From positions 3,100,001 through 3,164,000 of the forward strand of contig NZ_CP140155.1 of NCBI RefSeq assembly GCF_034479375.1: DNA of 64,000 bases, in the 5' to 3' direction. Below, piece by piece: positions 51,257 through 59,868 of this stretch (the first letter of the stretch is position 1; every line of letters begins with the position of its first letter). The notes under the pieces were generated by a model, which was not told where the DNA came from, made no database searches, and saw nothing but the letters and a program-made list of their open reading frames with translations. This DNA is from Rhodopseudomonas palustris (lineage in GTDB: Bacteria > Pseudomonadota > Alphaproteobacteria > Rhizobiales > Xanthobacteraceae). The translations under genes and the position numbers were made by a program.

Positions 51257-52168
51257 CTAAGCCGGCACCGCGCTGACCGGCGCGGCCGTATCCTCGCCGG
51301 CCGAGACGACGTTGATGCTGACGTCCATCCGCAGAAACTCATCGGCGCCGCCGAAATAGCTGCCGTGCAGCGGCACCGCCTGAATCGGATCGCGCGCCAC
51401 CGCCACCCGCACCAGATCGCGACTGCCGATGATGCCGTTGGTCGGATCGAACTCGATCCAGCCGGCGCTGGGCAGATACACCTGCACCCAGGCGTGGGTC
51501 GAGCCGCCGCCGACATAGCCGTGCGCGCGGTCGCCATGCACGAACAGATAGCCGGAGACGAACCGCGCCGCGATGCCGAGCCGGCGCAGCGCCTCGATCA
51601 TCAAGAGCGCGAAATCGCGACAGGTGCCGGAGCCGGTCTGCAGCGTGTCGAGCGGATGCTGGGTGCCGTGGGCATGGCGCTTGCGATAGCTGAACGCGCC
51701 GCGGATGCCGTGGGTGAGACCGCTGAGAATCTTGAAGGTCGGCGTCGAGCCCTGGGCATCGAGAAAGCTGAGTGCCCAGGCCGACAATTCGCCATCCGGA
51801 TCGCCGTATTGCGGGCGGATGAACGGCTCGAGGTCGGGAAACTCCTCCTCCTCGTACAGGAACGGATAGAAGAACGCGCGATCGTCCGGCGTCAGCGCGA
51901 ACTCCTCGCTGGGATGATGCTCGACGGTGGCGGTGGAATCGAAGGTCAGCGTGGTCGCGCGCCGGTCGAAGGTCGCGATTGCGACGCTGTTGCCGAACAC
52001 GTCGTGAATCCAGCGCAGCGACGCCGGCTGCGGCGTGATCACCAGCGCGCCCTGCAGCATCCGCAGGTCATGGCTGTCTCGCGGCCGCAGCATCACCCGG
52101 TGTTCGCCGAAGGCGACCGGATGGGCGTAGTGATATTCGGTGCGGTGAGTGATGGTCAGCAGCGGCAT
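51257..52168 (-). CDS. Transglutaminase-like family protein
   Basis: A 303-residue protein of the bacterial transglutaminase-like class. The N-terminal domain begins 'LLTITHRTEYHYAHPVAFGE' (~3-22). The catalytic triad is visible: Cys in 'LQTGSGTCRDFALLMIEALR' (~172-191), His in 'GGGSTHAWVQVYLP' (~223-236) and Asp in 'GWIEFDPTNGI' (~240-250). Enzymes of this family act as cysteine peptidases, amidases or cross-linkers, often next to alpha-E and circularly permuted ATP-grasp genes, which are not seen here. ATG 52168 gives the usual start. Confidence 0.9.
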   Translation of the reverse strand: MPLLTITHRTEYHYAHPVAFGEHRVMLRPRDSHDLRMLQGALVITPQPASLRWIHDVFGNSVAIATFDRRATTLTFDSTATVEHHPSEEFALTPDDRAFFYPFLYEEEEFPDLEPFIRPQYGDPDGELSAWALSFLDAQGSTPTFKILSGLTHGIRGAFSYRKRHAHGTQHPLDTLQTGSGTCRDFALLMIEALRRLGIAARFVSGYLFVHGDRAHGYVGGGSTHAWVQVYLPSAGWIEFDPTNGIIGSRDLVRVAVARDPIQAVPLHGSYFGGADEFLRMDVSINVVSAGEDTAAPVSAVPA

Positions 52169-52241
52169 GGACAATGATCTGGATCTCGACTTTGCGGTGC
52201 CGGAACGATACCAGCGTTGTTGGGGGCGAACTGCTGATTTG

Positions 52242-53051
52242 ATGGGCATTGCAGACATGAGCGGCGCGAATGATTCCCTACGCCTCGAGGACGGACAGGT
52301 TCCGGTCATCGAGCGAAATCCGGCGGGAGCGTCGCCGTTTCTGCTGGTTTGCGACCATTACGGCCGCAAGATCCCGCCGCAGCTCGGCGATCTCGGCCTG
52401 CCCGAAGCCGAACTCACCCGCCACATCGCCTGGGACGTCGGCATCGCCGGCGTCGCCGAGCGGTTGTCCGATGCGCTCGGCGCGCATCTGATCGCGCAGC
52501 GTTATTCGCGGCTGGTGATCGACTGCAACCGCCCGCCGAGCGCCGAGAGCTCGATCCCGCTGGTCAGCGAGACCACCACGATTCCCGGCAATGACGGGCT
52601 GACGCGCGAGCAGGCCGAGGAGCGCCGGCGGCTGATCTTCGATCCGTATCATGCGCGGATCGAGGCCACGATCGACGCACGCCTCGCCGCCGGACGGCCG
52701 ACCATCCTGCTGGCGCTGCATTCGTTCACGCCGGTGTATCACGGCATGGCGCGGCCCTGGCACATCGGCACGCTGTATCAGCACGACGAGGTTCTGCCGC
52801 CGCTGCTGCTCGCCGAACTGCGCCGCGAGGACGGCCTCGTGGTCGGCGACAACCAGCCCTATGCGGTCAGCGACGGCACCGACTACGCGATCCCGGTGCA
52901 CGGCGAGGCGCGCGGCCTGATCAATTCCGGCATCGAAATCCGCCAGGACCAGATCATCGACGAGACCGGCCAGGCCGAATGGGCCGAGCGGCTGGCGCGG
53001 GTGCTCACCGCGATCGAAGGGGTGCTGCGGGCGCGGCAGGCGATCAAGTAA
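52242..53051 (+). CDS. N-formylglutamate amidohydrolase-family protein
   Basis: About 269 residues. Family markers are 'FLLVCDHYGRKIPPQLGDLG' (~28-47), 'HIAWDVGIAGVAERLSDALG' (~55-74), 'ARYSRLVIDCNRPPS'-like segment (~79-92) and 'ILLALHSFTPVYHG' (~155-168). In HutG these residues bind the metal and hydrolyse N-formylglutamate, but the wider family is less specific. Starts at 52167, 52242 and 52257 are possible; 52242 has a 'GGGGGCGA' site upstream and avoids a poorly conserved 25-residue leader. It is divergent from and may overlap the transglutaminase promoter. Confidence 0.85.
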   Translation: MGIADMSGANDSLRLEDGQVPVIERNPAGASPFLLVCDHYGRKIPPQLGDLGLPEAELTRHIAWDVGIAGVAERLSDALGAHLIAQRYSRLVIDCNRPPSAESSIPLVSETTTIPGNDGLTREQAEERRRLIFDPYHARIEATIDARLAAGRPTILLALHSFTPVYHGMARPWHIGTLYQHDEVLPPLLLAELRREDGLVVGDNQPYAVSDGTDYAIPVHGEARGLINSGIEIRQDQIIDETGQAEWAERLARVLTAIEGVLRARQAIK

Positions 53052-53074
53052 TCAAATCGCGCATCCGAGACCGT

Positions 53075-53285
53075 AGGATGGGTTAGGCGCTCTTGCGCCG
53101 TAACCCATCGTCTCTCTGTCGGCACGCGCGATCGGTGGGTTACGCGCTGCGCGCTAACCCACCCTACGGTTCTACTACCGCTCTCCCCGTCATTCCAGGG
53201 CGCCGCGCAGCGGCGAACCCGGAATCCGATCCCCGGGCAACCTCGAGATTCCGGGTTCGCTCGCTGTCGCGAGCGCCCCGGAATG
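53075..53285. repeat. Two dispersed palindromic repeats in tandem
   Basis: The first unit (~53075-53168) has 'aggatgggttaggcgctctt' and 'gctaacccaccctacgg' arms, a relative of those at 43532 and 44021. The second (~53190-53285) has 'cattccagggcgccgcgcag' and 'gagcgccccggaatgacg' arms, shared with 55148-55262 and 58862-58955. They fill the gap between convergent genes and may act as terminators. Confidence 0.8.
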
Positions 53286-53293
53286 ACGTCGCC

Positions 53294-53911
53294 CTATTTC
53301 GCCCGGCTGAGCGCGAGCCAGACGCCGCCGCCGATCATGAAGCCGCCCGAGATCCGCGACAGCAGCCGGGTGCGGCGCGCCGAGAACATCGTCCGCGCGC
53401 GCCCCGCCAGCAGCGCGTAGACCGCGTCGGTGACCGCGACGATCGCCATGAAGGTCGCGCCGAGCAGCGCCACCTGCGGGACGTGATCGCGCTGCAGATC
53501 GACGAATTGCGGAATGAACGCGCCGAAGAACACCAGCACCTTCGGATTGGCCAGCAGCACCACCAGCCCCTGCAGGAAGAAACCGCCGCGCGGCGGCGGG
53601 GGCGGCGCGTCGGTCGCCACGCCCTGCACCGGATTGCGGATCAGGCCGATGCCGAGCCACACCAGATAGGCGGCGCCGAGCAGGCGCAGCCAGTCGAACC
53701 AATAGCCCATCGTCGCCATCAGCGTGGTGAGGCCGGCCGCCACCAGGGCGATGACGAGGCCGAGGCCGAGCTGCGCGCCGGCGATGTTGGCCAACGCGGC
53801 GCGGGTGCCGTGGCGCAGGCCGTTGGCGATCACCAGCGTCACCACCGGCCCCGGCAGCAGCGCCAGCACGATGCAGGCGCCGACATAGGTGAGATACAGT
53901 TCGAGCGACAT
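53294..53911 (-). CDS. LysE/RhtB-family amino-acid exporter
   Basis: About 205 residues with six hydrophobic segments, the size of LysE/RhtB exporters. 'YLTYVGACIVLALLPGPVVT' (~6-25) contains the family's PGP motif, and 'GLRHGTRAALANIAGAQLGL' (~31-50) the following conserved loop; 'PKVLVFFGAFIPQFVD' (~126-141) is the second half signature. It exports amino acids or derivatives by proton exchange. ATG 53911 is preceded by 'GGGAATGCCG'; 53923 is an alternative. Confidence 0.9.
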   Translation of the reverse strand: MSLELYLTYVGACIVLALLPGPVVTLVIANGLRHGTRAALANIAGAQLGLGLVIALVAAGLTTLMATMGYWFDWLRLLGAAYLVWLGIGLIRNPVQGVATDAPPPPPRGGFFLQGLVVLLANPKVLVFFGAFIPQFVDLQRDHVPQVALLGATFMAIVAVTDAVYALLAGRARTMFSARRTRLLSRISGGFMIGGGVWLALSRAK

Positions 53912-54033
53912 CGGCATTCCCATTCGCGACCGGATTTCGGCGCGAAGGATAGCAGCGACGCGGCCGCAAGGCGAGCCGACCCGAGATCGTCACGCCCGGA
54001 GCGCGCCGCGGCGCAGACAGGCTGCGCGCCGCG

Positions 54034-54882
54034 TCAGTTGCGCGTCGCGGCCTGCGGCAACGTCAGCACGTTGTCCGCTGCCCTCTCGGGCATCGTCTCC
54101 GGCATCTCGGCGGCGACCGGGGCGACGATCTTGCGATACAGATGCCAAGTGGTGTGGCCGAGGATCGGCAGCGTCACGACGAGGCCGAGGAAATACGGCA
54201 GCGCCGAGACCGCCAGCAGCAGCACGATCGCCGCGGCCCAGGCGATCATCGGCCCCGGGCTCGTCACCACAGCGCGGACGCTGGTCAGCATCGCGGTGAC
54301 GAAATCGACGTCGCGGTCGAGCAGCAGCGGAAACGACACCACGGTCAGCGAGAACAGCACCAGCGCCAGCGCCGCGCCGACGCAATTGCCGACGGCGAGG
54401 AACACCAGCCCTTCATTGGTCGTCAGCACCACCGAGATGAATTCCTGCAGGCTGCCGAACGAGGCGCTGACGCCGAGGAACAGCGCGATCAGCAGGCGGA
54501 CCTGGTACATCCAGATCACGAACAGGAACAGCGTGACGAACGCCATCCAGCCGAGCTCGCCGCGGCTGCGGATCAGCCCGACGATCTGCATCGGCGACGG
54601 CCGCTTGCCGGCCTCGCGCTGGCGACTGACTTCGTACAGGCCGAGCGCCACGAACGGCCCGATCAGCGCGAAGCCGGCGGCGAGCGGATAGGCCAGATAC
54701 ACCATGTGCAGCGCGGTGAGACACAGCAGGATCAGCACGCCGCCGGCGGCGTAGAACGCGCCGAAGGCGAGGCCGTACAACGGCGCGGCCTGGAAATCGC
54801 GCAGGCCCTGGCCGAACGCATCCGCGATGTCGGCGAAGCTGACGCTCCGCACGACGGGATCAACCTTACCGGAGATCGACAT
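54034..54882 (-). CDS. DUF2189 domain-containing membrane protein
   Basis: A 282-residue integral membrane protein with about six or seven hydrophobic helices. 'VSFADIADAFGQGLRDFQAA' (~14-33) followed by 'PLYGLAFGAFYAAGGVLILL' is the DUF2189 opening. 'GYP'-type cues are absent; function unknown. Proteins of this family are common and conserved next to oxidase or unrelated genes in alphaproteobacteria. Confidence 0.85.
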   Translation of the reverse strand: MSISGKVDPVVRSVSFADIADAFGQGLRDFQAAPLYGLAFGAFYAAGGVLILLCLTALHMVYLAYPLAAGFALIGPFVALGLYEVSRQREAGKRPSPMQIVGLIRSRGELGWMAFVTLFLFVIWMYQVRLLIALFLGVSASFGSLQEFISVVLTTNEGLVFLAVGNCVGAALALVLFSLTVVSFPLLLDRDVDFVTAMLTSVRAVVTSPGPMIAWAAAIVLLLAVSALPYFLGLVVTLPILGHTTWHLYRKIVAPVAAEMPETMPERAADNVLTLPQAATRN

Positions 54883-55306
54883 GGTCGCTCCTCCCTGGTC
54901 AATTGTTGCGATGTTCGCTTGTTGTTAGTTGCGTCGATTAGGCGCGCAGTCGCGTTCGCCGTCAATCACGATCGTACATGGAACTGATCACGCCTGCGCG
55001 CACGCATCCGCGTGGCGTCTTCGTCGCATCGCAGCATGATCGAGGTGCGATGCAGCGATTACTTCGGCGGCGGCGGTTCGCAATTGCGGTGCGGCGGTCG
55101 CGCCTCACGTCACCGCGACGAGTTCACCTTCACCCGCGCTCGTCGTCATGCCGGGGCGCCGCGGAGCGGCGAACCCGGACTCTCGAGCTGTTTGTCGGGG
55201 CCGCCTCGTCAAGCAACTTCTGGATTCCGGGTTCGCGAGCTGGCGCCCGCGCCCCGGAATGACGGCGGTTGGGGCAGGCGCAACCGCGCGGGCTTGATCG
55301 CGTGCG
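54883..55306. repeat. Intergenic region with a dispersed palindromic repeat
   Basis: A 424-bp gap without a gene. The repeat at ~55148-55262 has 'gtcatgccggggcgccgcgg' on one side and 'gcgccccggaatgacgg' on the other. The left part 54900-55000 probably carries the promoter of the DUF2189 gene ('ttgttgcgatgttcgcttgt' region). Confidence 0.7.
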
Positions 55307-55762
55307 CTAACCCGTCAGCGCCGCCTTGACCAAACCGCCGGCCTTGCCGAAATCCATCTGGCCGGCGTATTTCGCCTTCAGGGCGGCGATCACCTTGCCC
55401 ATGTCCTTGATGCCGGCGGCGCCGGTTTCGGTGATGGTTGCGGCGATCGCGGCCTTGACGTCGTCCTCGGACATCTGCTGCGGCAGATAGGCCTGGATCA
55501 CCGCGATCTCGGCGCGCTCCTGATCGGCCAGCTCGGCGCGGCCGCCCTTGTCGTAGAGCTCGACCGATTCCTGGCGCTGCTTGATCATCTTCTGGAACAC
55601 GCCGAGCAGATCGCCGTCGGACAGCGGCGGCTTGCCCTGCCCGCGCGCCTCGATGTCGGCGTTCTTGATGGTCGAATTCATCATCCGCAGCGTCGAGAGC
55701 TTGCGCTCGTCCTTGGCGCGCATCGCGTCCTTGACGGCGTTGTTGATATCGTCGCGCAGCAT
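55307..55762 (-). CDS. yqeY: GatB/YqeY domain-containing protein
   Basis: A 151-residue YqeY-family protein. 'LRDDINNAVKDAMRAKDERK' (~2-21), 'LSTLRMMNSTIKNADIEARG' (~22-41) and 'ELADQERAEIAVIQAYLPQQ' (~75-94) match the family, which resembles the tRNA-binding C-terminal domains of GatB. The role is suspected in tRNA-dependent amidation but unproven. In many alphaproteobacteria it sits beside carA or dnaG-rpoD, as here. Confidence 0.92.
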   Translation of the reverse strand: MLRDDINNAVKDAMRAKDERKLSTLRMMNSTIKNADIEARGQGKPPLSDGDLLGVFQKMIKQRQESVELYDKGGRAELADQERAEIAVIQAYLPQQMSEDDVKAAIAATITETGAAGIKDMGKVIAALKAKYAGQMDFGKAGGLVKAALTG

Positions 55763-55795
55763 GTCGGGCTCCTTGAGATGTCGTCCTCGACTTCA

Positions 55796-55881
55796 CCGTC
55801 ATTGCGAGCGAAGCGAAGCAATCCAGGGCTCCGCATCCGGGGCTCTGGATTGCTTCGTCGCTGCGCTCCTCGCAATGACGA
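55796..55881. repeat. Dispersed inverted repeat
   Basis: 'cgtcattgcgagcgaagcga' and 'cgcaatgacg' arms, with 'agcaatccag' and 'ctggattgct' inside, form an ~85-bp hairpin between divergent/convergent genes. It is a typical short repeat of this group. Confidence 0.75.
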
Positions 55882-55932
55882 GGGGACGGTCGGTCGCGCC
55901 TGATGTAGGCCGTCTCCGGCCCTGAAACAACA

Positions 55933-56634
55933 CTAGTTCCTCAGCCAGTCCACCAGCGCGGCGGCCGTGTCGGCCGGCTGCTCGATCTGCGGCAGGTGAC
56001 CGCAATCCGGGATGATCACAAGTCGGGCGCCTTCAATGCCGTCCGCCATCTCCTGCGACAGGCTGTTGGGAATGGTGGCGTCGGAGTCGCCGGAGATCAC
56101 CAGAGTCGGGCAGCGGATCGTCCCCAGGGTGGGGCGCGAATCGGCGCGGGCGATGATCGCCCGCTGCTGGCGGACGAAGCCGGCGGCGCCGACATCGTCG
56201 CCCATCTCGTGGACGATGCGCTGCAAGGCGTGATCCTCGCGGCGCGCCGGATGCACGAAGCCCGGATACAGCACGTCGAGCACCGCATGAAGCTGGCCGG
56301 ATTCGGCCTGCGCGATCTGCCGGGTGCGGCGCTCTTTGGCCTCGTCGCTGTCCGGCCGCGCCTGGGTGTTAATCAAGGCGAGCCGCGCCACCCGCTCCGG
56401 CGCCTGCCGCATGATCTCGAAGGCGATGTAGCCGCCCATCGAATGCCCGGCCAGCGCGAAGCGCGGCGGCGCCTCGGCCAGGATCCGGCGGGCGATCGCC
56501 GGCATATTGTCGTCGCGGATATGGTTGGCGACCGTCACCGGGCCGAACGCCCACAACGCCGGCAGCACCGGGGCGTAGATCCGCGGCGAGCCGCCCAGCC
56601 CCGGAATCAGCACGATCGGCAACGAAGTGTCCAT
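55933..56634 (-). CDS. Alpha/beta-fold hydrolase
   Basis: A 233-residue alpha/beta hydrolase. The oxyanion strand is 'IVLIPGLGGSPRIYAPVLPA' (~7-26), the nucleophile serine is in 'FALAGHSMGGYIAFEIMRQA' (~59-78; G-H-S-M-G), the acid is in 'VISGDSDATIPN' (~175-186), and the His in 'DCGHLPQIEQP' (~209-219). It resembles small esterases and 3-oxoadipate enol-lactonase-like hydrolases, but the substrate is unknown. It is divergent from carA. Confidence 0.9.
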   Translation of the reverse strand: MDTSLPIVLIPGLGGSPRIYAPVLPALWAFGPVTVANHIRDDNMPAIARRILAEAPPRFALAGHSMGGYIAFEIMRQAPERVARLALINTQARPDSDEAKERRTRQIAQAESGQLHAVLDVLYPGFVHPARREDHALQRIVHEMGDDVGAAGFVRQQRAIIARADSRPTLGTIRCPTLVISGDSDATIPNSLSQEMADGIEGARLVIIPDCGHLPQIEQPADTAAALVDWLRN

Positions 56635-56783
56635 GAAACCTCCCCCGGCGCACGAATCCGTCCCGCGCGGCCCGTCACGAAACTAGACAGCGAAAATCCC
56701 CTGTCAAATATCGTCGAAAACCGAACGAATTGCCCGGTTCGGCGCTTTGACGGACGCAACCGTCGAGACTATGTAATGCGCTC

Positions 56784-57977
56784 ATGACCAATTCAGCATC
56801 CAATCCCGCCTGGCCGGACCATAAACCGACCGCGCTGCTCGTGCTCGCCGATGGCACCGTGTTCGAAGGCTTCGGCCTCGGCGCGGAGGGCCACGCCGTC
56901 GGCGAGGTCTGCTTCAACACCGCGATGACCGGCTATGAGGAGATCCTCACCGATCCGTCCTATGCCGGGCAGCTCATCACCTTCACCTTCCCGCATATCG
57001 GCAATGTCGGCACCAACGACGAGGATATCGAGACGGTGAACATGGCGGCGACGCCGGGTGCGCGCGGCGTGATCCTGCGCGACGCCATCACCGACCCGTC
57101 GAACTATCGCTCGTCGCGGCATCTCGACGCCTGGCTGAAGGCGCGCGGCATCATCGGCCTGTCGGGCATCGACACCCGCGCGCTGACCGCGCTGATCCGC
57201 GACAAGGGCATGCCGAACGCGGTGATCGCCCATGCGCCGGACGGCAAATTCGACCTGCATGCGCTGAAGGAAGAATCCCGCGAATGGCCCGGCCTCGAGG
57301 GCATGGACCTGGTGCCGATGGTGACCTCCGGCCAGCGCTTCGACTGGGACGAGACGCCGTGGGCCTGGGGCGAGGGCTTCGGCCGGCAGGACAAGCCGGA
57401 GTTCCACGTCGTCGCGATCGACTACGGCGTCAAGCGCAACATCCTGCGGCTGCTCGCCGGCGAAGGCTGCAAGGTCACGGTGGTGCCGGCGACCACGTCG
57501 GCCGACGACATCCTGGCGCTGAAGCCGGACGGCGTGTTCCTGTCGAACGGCCCGGGCGATCCGGCGGCGACCGGCAAATATGCGGTGCCGGTGATCCAGC
57601 AGGTGATCAATTCCGGCGTGCCGACCTTCGGCATTTGTCTCGGGCACCAGATGCTCGGCCTCGCGCTCGGCGGCAAGACCGTGAAGATGCATCAGGGCCA
57701 CCACGGCGCCAATCATCCGGTCAAGGATCTCACCACCGGCAAGGTCGAGATCACCTCGATGAACCACGGCTTCGCGGTCGACAAGACGACGCTGCCGGCC
57801 AACGTCCAGCAGACGCATGTGTCGCTGTTCGACGATTCGAACTGCGGCATCGCGCTGGCCGACCGGCCGGTGTTCTCGGTGCAGTACCACCCCGAAGCCT
57901 CACCCGGCCCGCGCGACTCGCACTATCTGTTCCGCCGGTTCTCGGACCTGATGCGGGCGAAGAAGAGCGCGGCGTAG
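56784..57977 (+). CDS. carA: Carbamoyl-phosphate synthase small subunit CarA
   Basis: A 397-residue glutaminase subunit that supplies ammonia to CarB for arginine and pyrimidine synthesis. The N-terminal domain has '[20 protein letters not shown]' (~17-36) and '[20 protein letters not shown]' (~43-62). The class I amidotransferase Cys is in '[18 protein letters not shown]' (~280-297), and the His-Glu pair in '[18 protein letters not shown]' (~370-387). Length is normal. carB is not adjacent in the window. Confidence 0.97.
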   Translation: MTNSASNPAWPDHKPTALLVLADGTVFEGFGLGAEGHAVGEVCFNTAMTGYEEILTDPSYAGQLITFTFPHIGNVGTNDEDIETVNMAATPGARGVILRDAITDPSNYRSSRHLDAWLKARGIIGLSGIDTRALTALIRDKGMPNAVIAHAPDGKFDLHALKEESREWPGLEGMDLVPMVTSGQRFDWDETPWAWGEGFGRQDKPEFHVVAIDYGVKRNILRLLAGEGCKVTVVPATTSADDILALKPDGVFLSNGPGDPAATGKYAVPVIQQVINSGVPTFGICLGHQMLGLALGGKTVKMHQGHHGANHPVKDLTTGKVEITSMNHGFAVDKTTLPANVQQTHVSLFDDSNCGIALADRPVFSVQYHPEASPGPRDSHYLFRRFSDLMRAKKSAA

Positions 57978-58017
57978 GGCGGGAACTCGCCGCCGTCTCT
58001 GACGACGACGGCGGCGC

Positions 58018-58713
58018 TCACACCGGATAGCCGCCCGAGTTTCGCGCCAGGCCGCCGAACGCGTCGAGCAATCTGTCGCGCCAGGCGTGGACCGGGTCGT
58101 CGGGCTTCAGCAGCGCGAAATCGCTGACGGCGCGGGCCCACTGGAAGCCACCGAACACGATGTAATCCGCGTAGTTGGGCGCAGCGCCGCCGATGAAGGG
58201 CTGCGTCTTCAGCGTCAGCCGCAGCGGGTCGAGCGACTTGCGGAAGCCTTCGACCGCGCTGTCGCGCGTGCTCGCGATCTCCTCCAGCGTCTTGCCGAAG
58301 CGCGCCTCGCGGCTCTTGCGGAAATACGCGGCGTCGTCCGGACCGAGCCGCTGGACGATGTCGGCGATGATCAGCGGAAAGATGCCGCCGACGATCGCCG
58401 GATCGCCCCAGGCGTTCAGCATCCGCGCCATCGCGCGGCCGCCGTCGCCACCGAACAGCGATGGCCGGTCGGGGTAGGTATCTTCGAGATAATTCGCGAT
58501 CGCCCAGGAGTCGCAGACGGATTTGTCGCCGTCGAGCAGCACCGGCACCTTCTCGGAACTGTACGGCGCGATCGCCGATGTCTCGGTGAAGCGCCACGGG
58601 ATGGTCTCGGCGGCGAGCCCCTTGTGCGCCAGCGCCATCCGGATCCGCCAGCAATACGGCGAGAACGGCCGCGTCGCATCGGCGCCGACCAGTTCGAAGA
58701 GTTTGAGGGTCAT
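58018..58713 (-). CDS. Glutathione S-transferase family protein
   Basis: A 231-residue GST. The thioredoxin-fold N-terminus has 'RPFSPYCWRIRMALAHKGLA' (~14-33), where 'SPYCWR' holds a catalytic Ser/Cys, and 'VPVLLDGDKSVCDSWAIANY' (~56-75) the cis-Pro and gamma-glutamyl binding motif. 'YLEDTYPDRPSLFG' begins the helical domain. ATG 58713 is the family-type start. It may be a lyase or transferase; the substrate is unknown. A second GST gene lies 250 bp upstream in the same direction. Confidence 0.9.
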   Translation of the reverse strand: MTLKLFELVGADATRPFSPYCWRIRMALAHKGLAAETIPWRFTETSAIAPYSSEKVPVLLDGDKSVCDSWAIANYLEDTYPDRPSLFGGDGGRAMARMLNAWGDPAIVGGIFPLIIADIVQRLGPDDAAYFRKSREARFGKTLEEIASTRDSAVEGFRKSLDPLRLTLKTQPFIGGAAPNYADYIVFGGFQWARAVSDFALLKPDDPVHAWRDRLLDAFGGLARNSGGYPV

Positions 58714-58759
58714 GATGCGTGTCCTCGGGTCTCGCTGATGGTCGTGGGCGCTCGCCCCA

Positions 58760-58955
58760 CTTCGCGTCGTCATCGCCGGACCTGATCCGGCGATCCATCT
58801 CTTCAAGAGGATGGATGCGCGGGTCAAGCCCGCGCATGACGGGATTGGTGATACGACGGCCGTCATTCCGGGGCGCCGCGCAGCGGCGAACCCGGAATCT
58901 CGCGGTGATCTGAACTTCGGGATTCCGGGTTCGCGCTGCGCGCGCCCCGGAATGA
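58760..58955. repeat. Two dispersed palindromic repeats between GST genes
   Basis: The first unit (~58763-58842) has arms like 'ccggacctgatccggcgatc' and 'gcgggtcaagcccgcgcatg', each itself an inverted repeat. The second (~58862-58955) has 'cattccggggcgccgcgcag' and 'gcgccccggaatgacg', the same family as 53190 and 55148. Confidence 0.8.
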
Positions 58956-58964
58956 CGACACCAA

Positions 58965-59672
58965 TTACTTCACCACCGCCGCGGTCTGGCCGAACAGCAG
59001 CTTCTTTTCTTCCTCGGTGCGGATCGTCGGCTGGCCGAAATCGGGGTTGACCTCCTTGGCCTTGGCGTAGGCACGCACGGTCGCCGGGCGCGCGGCGATC
59101 GCCTCGAGCCAGCGTTTCAGATGCGGGAAATCGTCGATGTTCTGGCTCTGGTTCTTGTACGGCACGATCCACGGATAGCTCGCCATATCGGCGATCGAAT
59201 ACTCCCCGGCGAGAAAGTCGCGGTCGGCGAGGCGCTTGTTGAGCACACCGTAGAGCCGGTTGGTCTCGTTGACGTAGCGATTGATGGCGTAGGGGATTTT
59301 CTCGGGCGCGTAGACGTTGAAATGATGGTTCTGCCCGGCCATCGGGCCGAGCCCGCCCATCTGCCAGAACAGCCATTGCAGCGCGTCGTTGCGCGCGTAC
59401 AGGTCCTTCGGCAGGAAGCGCCCGGTCTTGTCGGCGAGATACAGCAGGATCGCGCCGGATTCGAACACCGACAGCGGCTTGCCGCCGCCGGCAGGCGCAT
59501 GATCGACGATCGCCGGCATCCGGTTGTTCGGCGCGATCGCCAGGAAGTCCGGCTGGAACTGATCGCCCTTGCCGATGTTCACCGGCACGATCTTGTAATC
59601 GAGCCCCGCCTCCTCCAGGAACATCGTGATCTTGTGGCCGTTCGGCGTGGTCCAGTAGTACAGGTCGATCAT
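58965..59672 (-). CDS. Glutathione S-transferase family protein (YfcG/YghU-like)
   Basis: A 235-residue GST of the Nu/disulfide-bond oxidoreductase type. The start 'MIDLYYWTTPNGHKITMFLE' carries the 'TPN' active-site turn of YfcG. 'NNRMPAIVDHAPAGGGKPLS' (~48-67) and 'VFESGAILLYLADKTGRFLP' (~68-87) are typical, with 'WQMGGLGPMAGQNHHFNVY' (~103-121) the YfcG motif. Such proteins reduce disulfides with glutathione. The family is clear. Confidence 0.92.
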   Translation of the reverse strand: MIDLYYWTTPNGHKITMFLEEAGLDYKIVPVNIGKGDQFQPDFLAIAPNNRMPAIVDHAPAGGGKPLSVFESGAILLYLADKTGRFLPKDLYARNDALQWLFWQMGGLGPMAGQNHHFNVYAPEKIPYAINRYVNETNRLYGVLNKRLADRDFLAGEYSIADMASYPWIVPYKNQSQNIDDFPHLKRWLEAIAARPATVRAYAKAKEVNPDFGQPTIRTEEEKKLLFGQTAAVVK

Positions 59673-59868
59673 CGGGCGTTTCCTGTGGCTGACGCTGGCA
59701 AAGTTGATGCGGTTGCATGGACTTTGACGGAACGCCGCGTGATGTCAATGGGCGGGAACCATCGGCGCCGCATGAGAGGCTGCAGCCTTGCATTGCGTCC
59801 CGCGAATACACGGCTGCGCGTCACCTCCCGCCCTTTTCACCCGCCGCCGTCGGTCCCATATTCGGCCC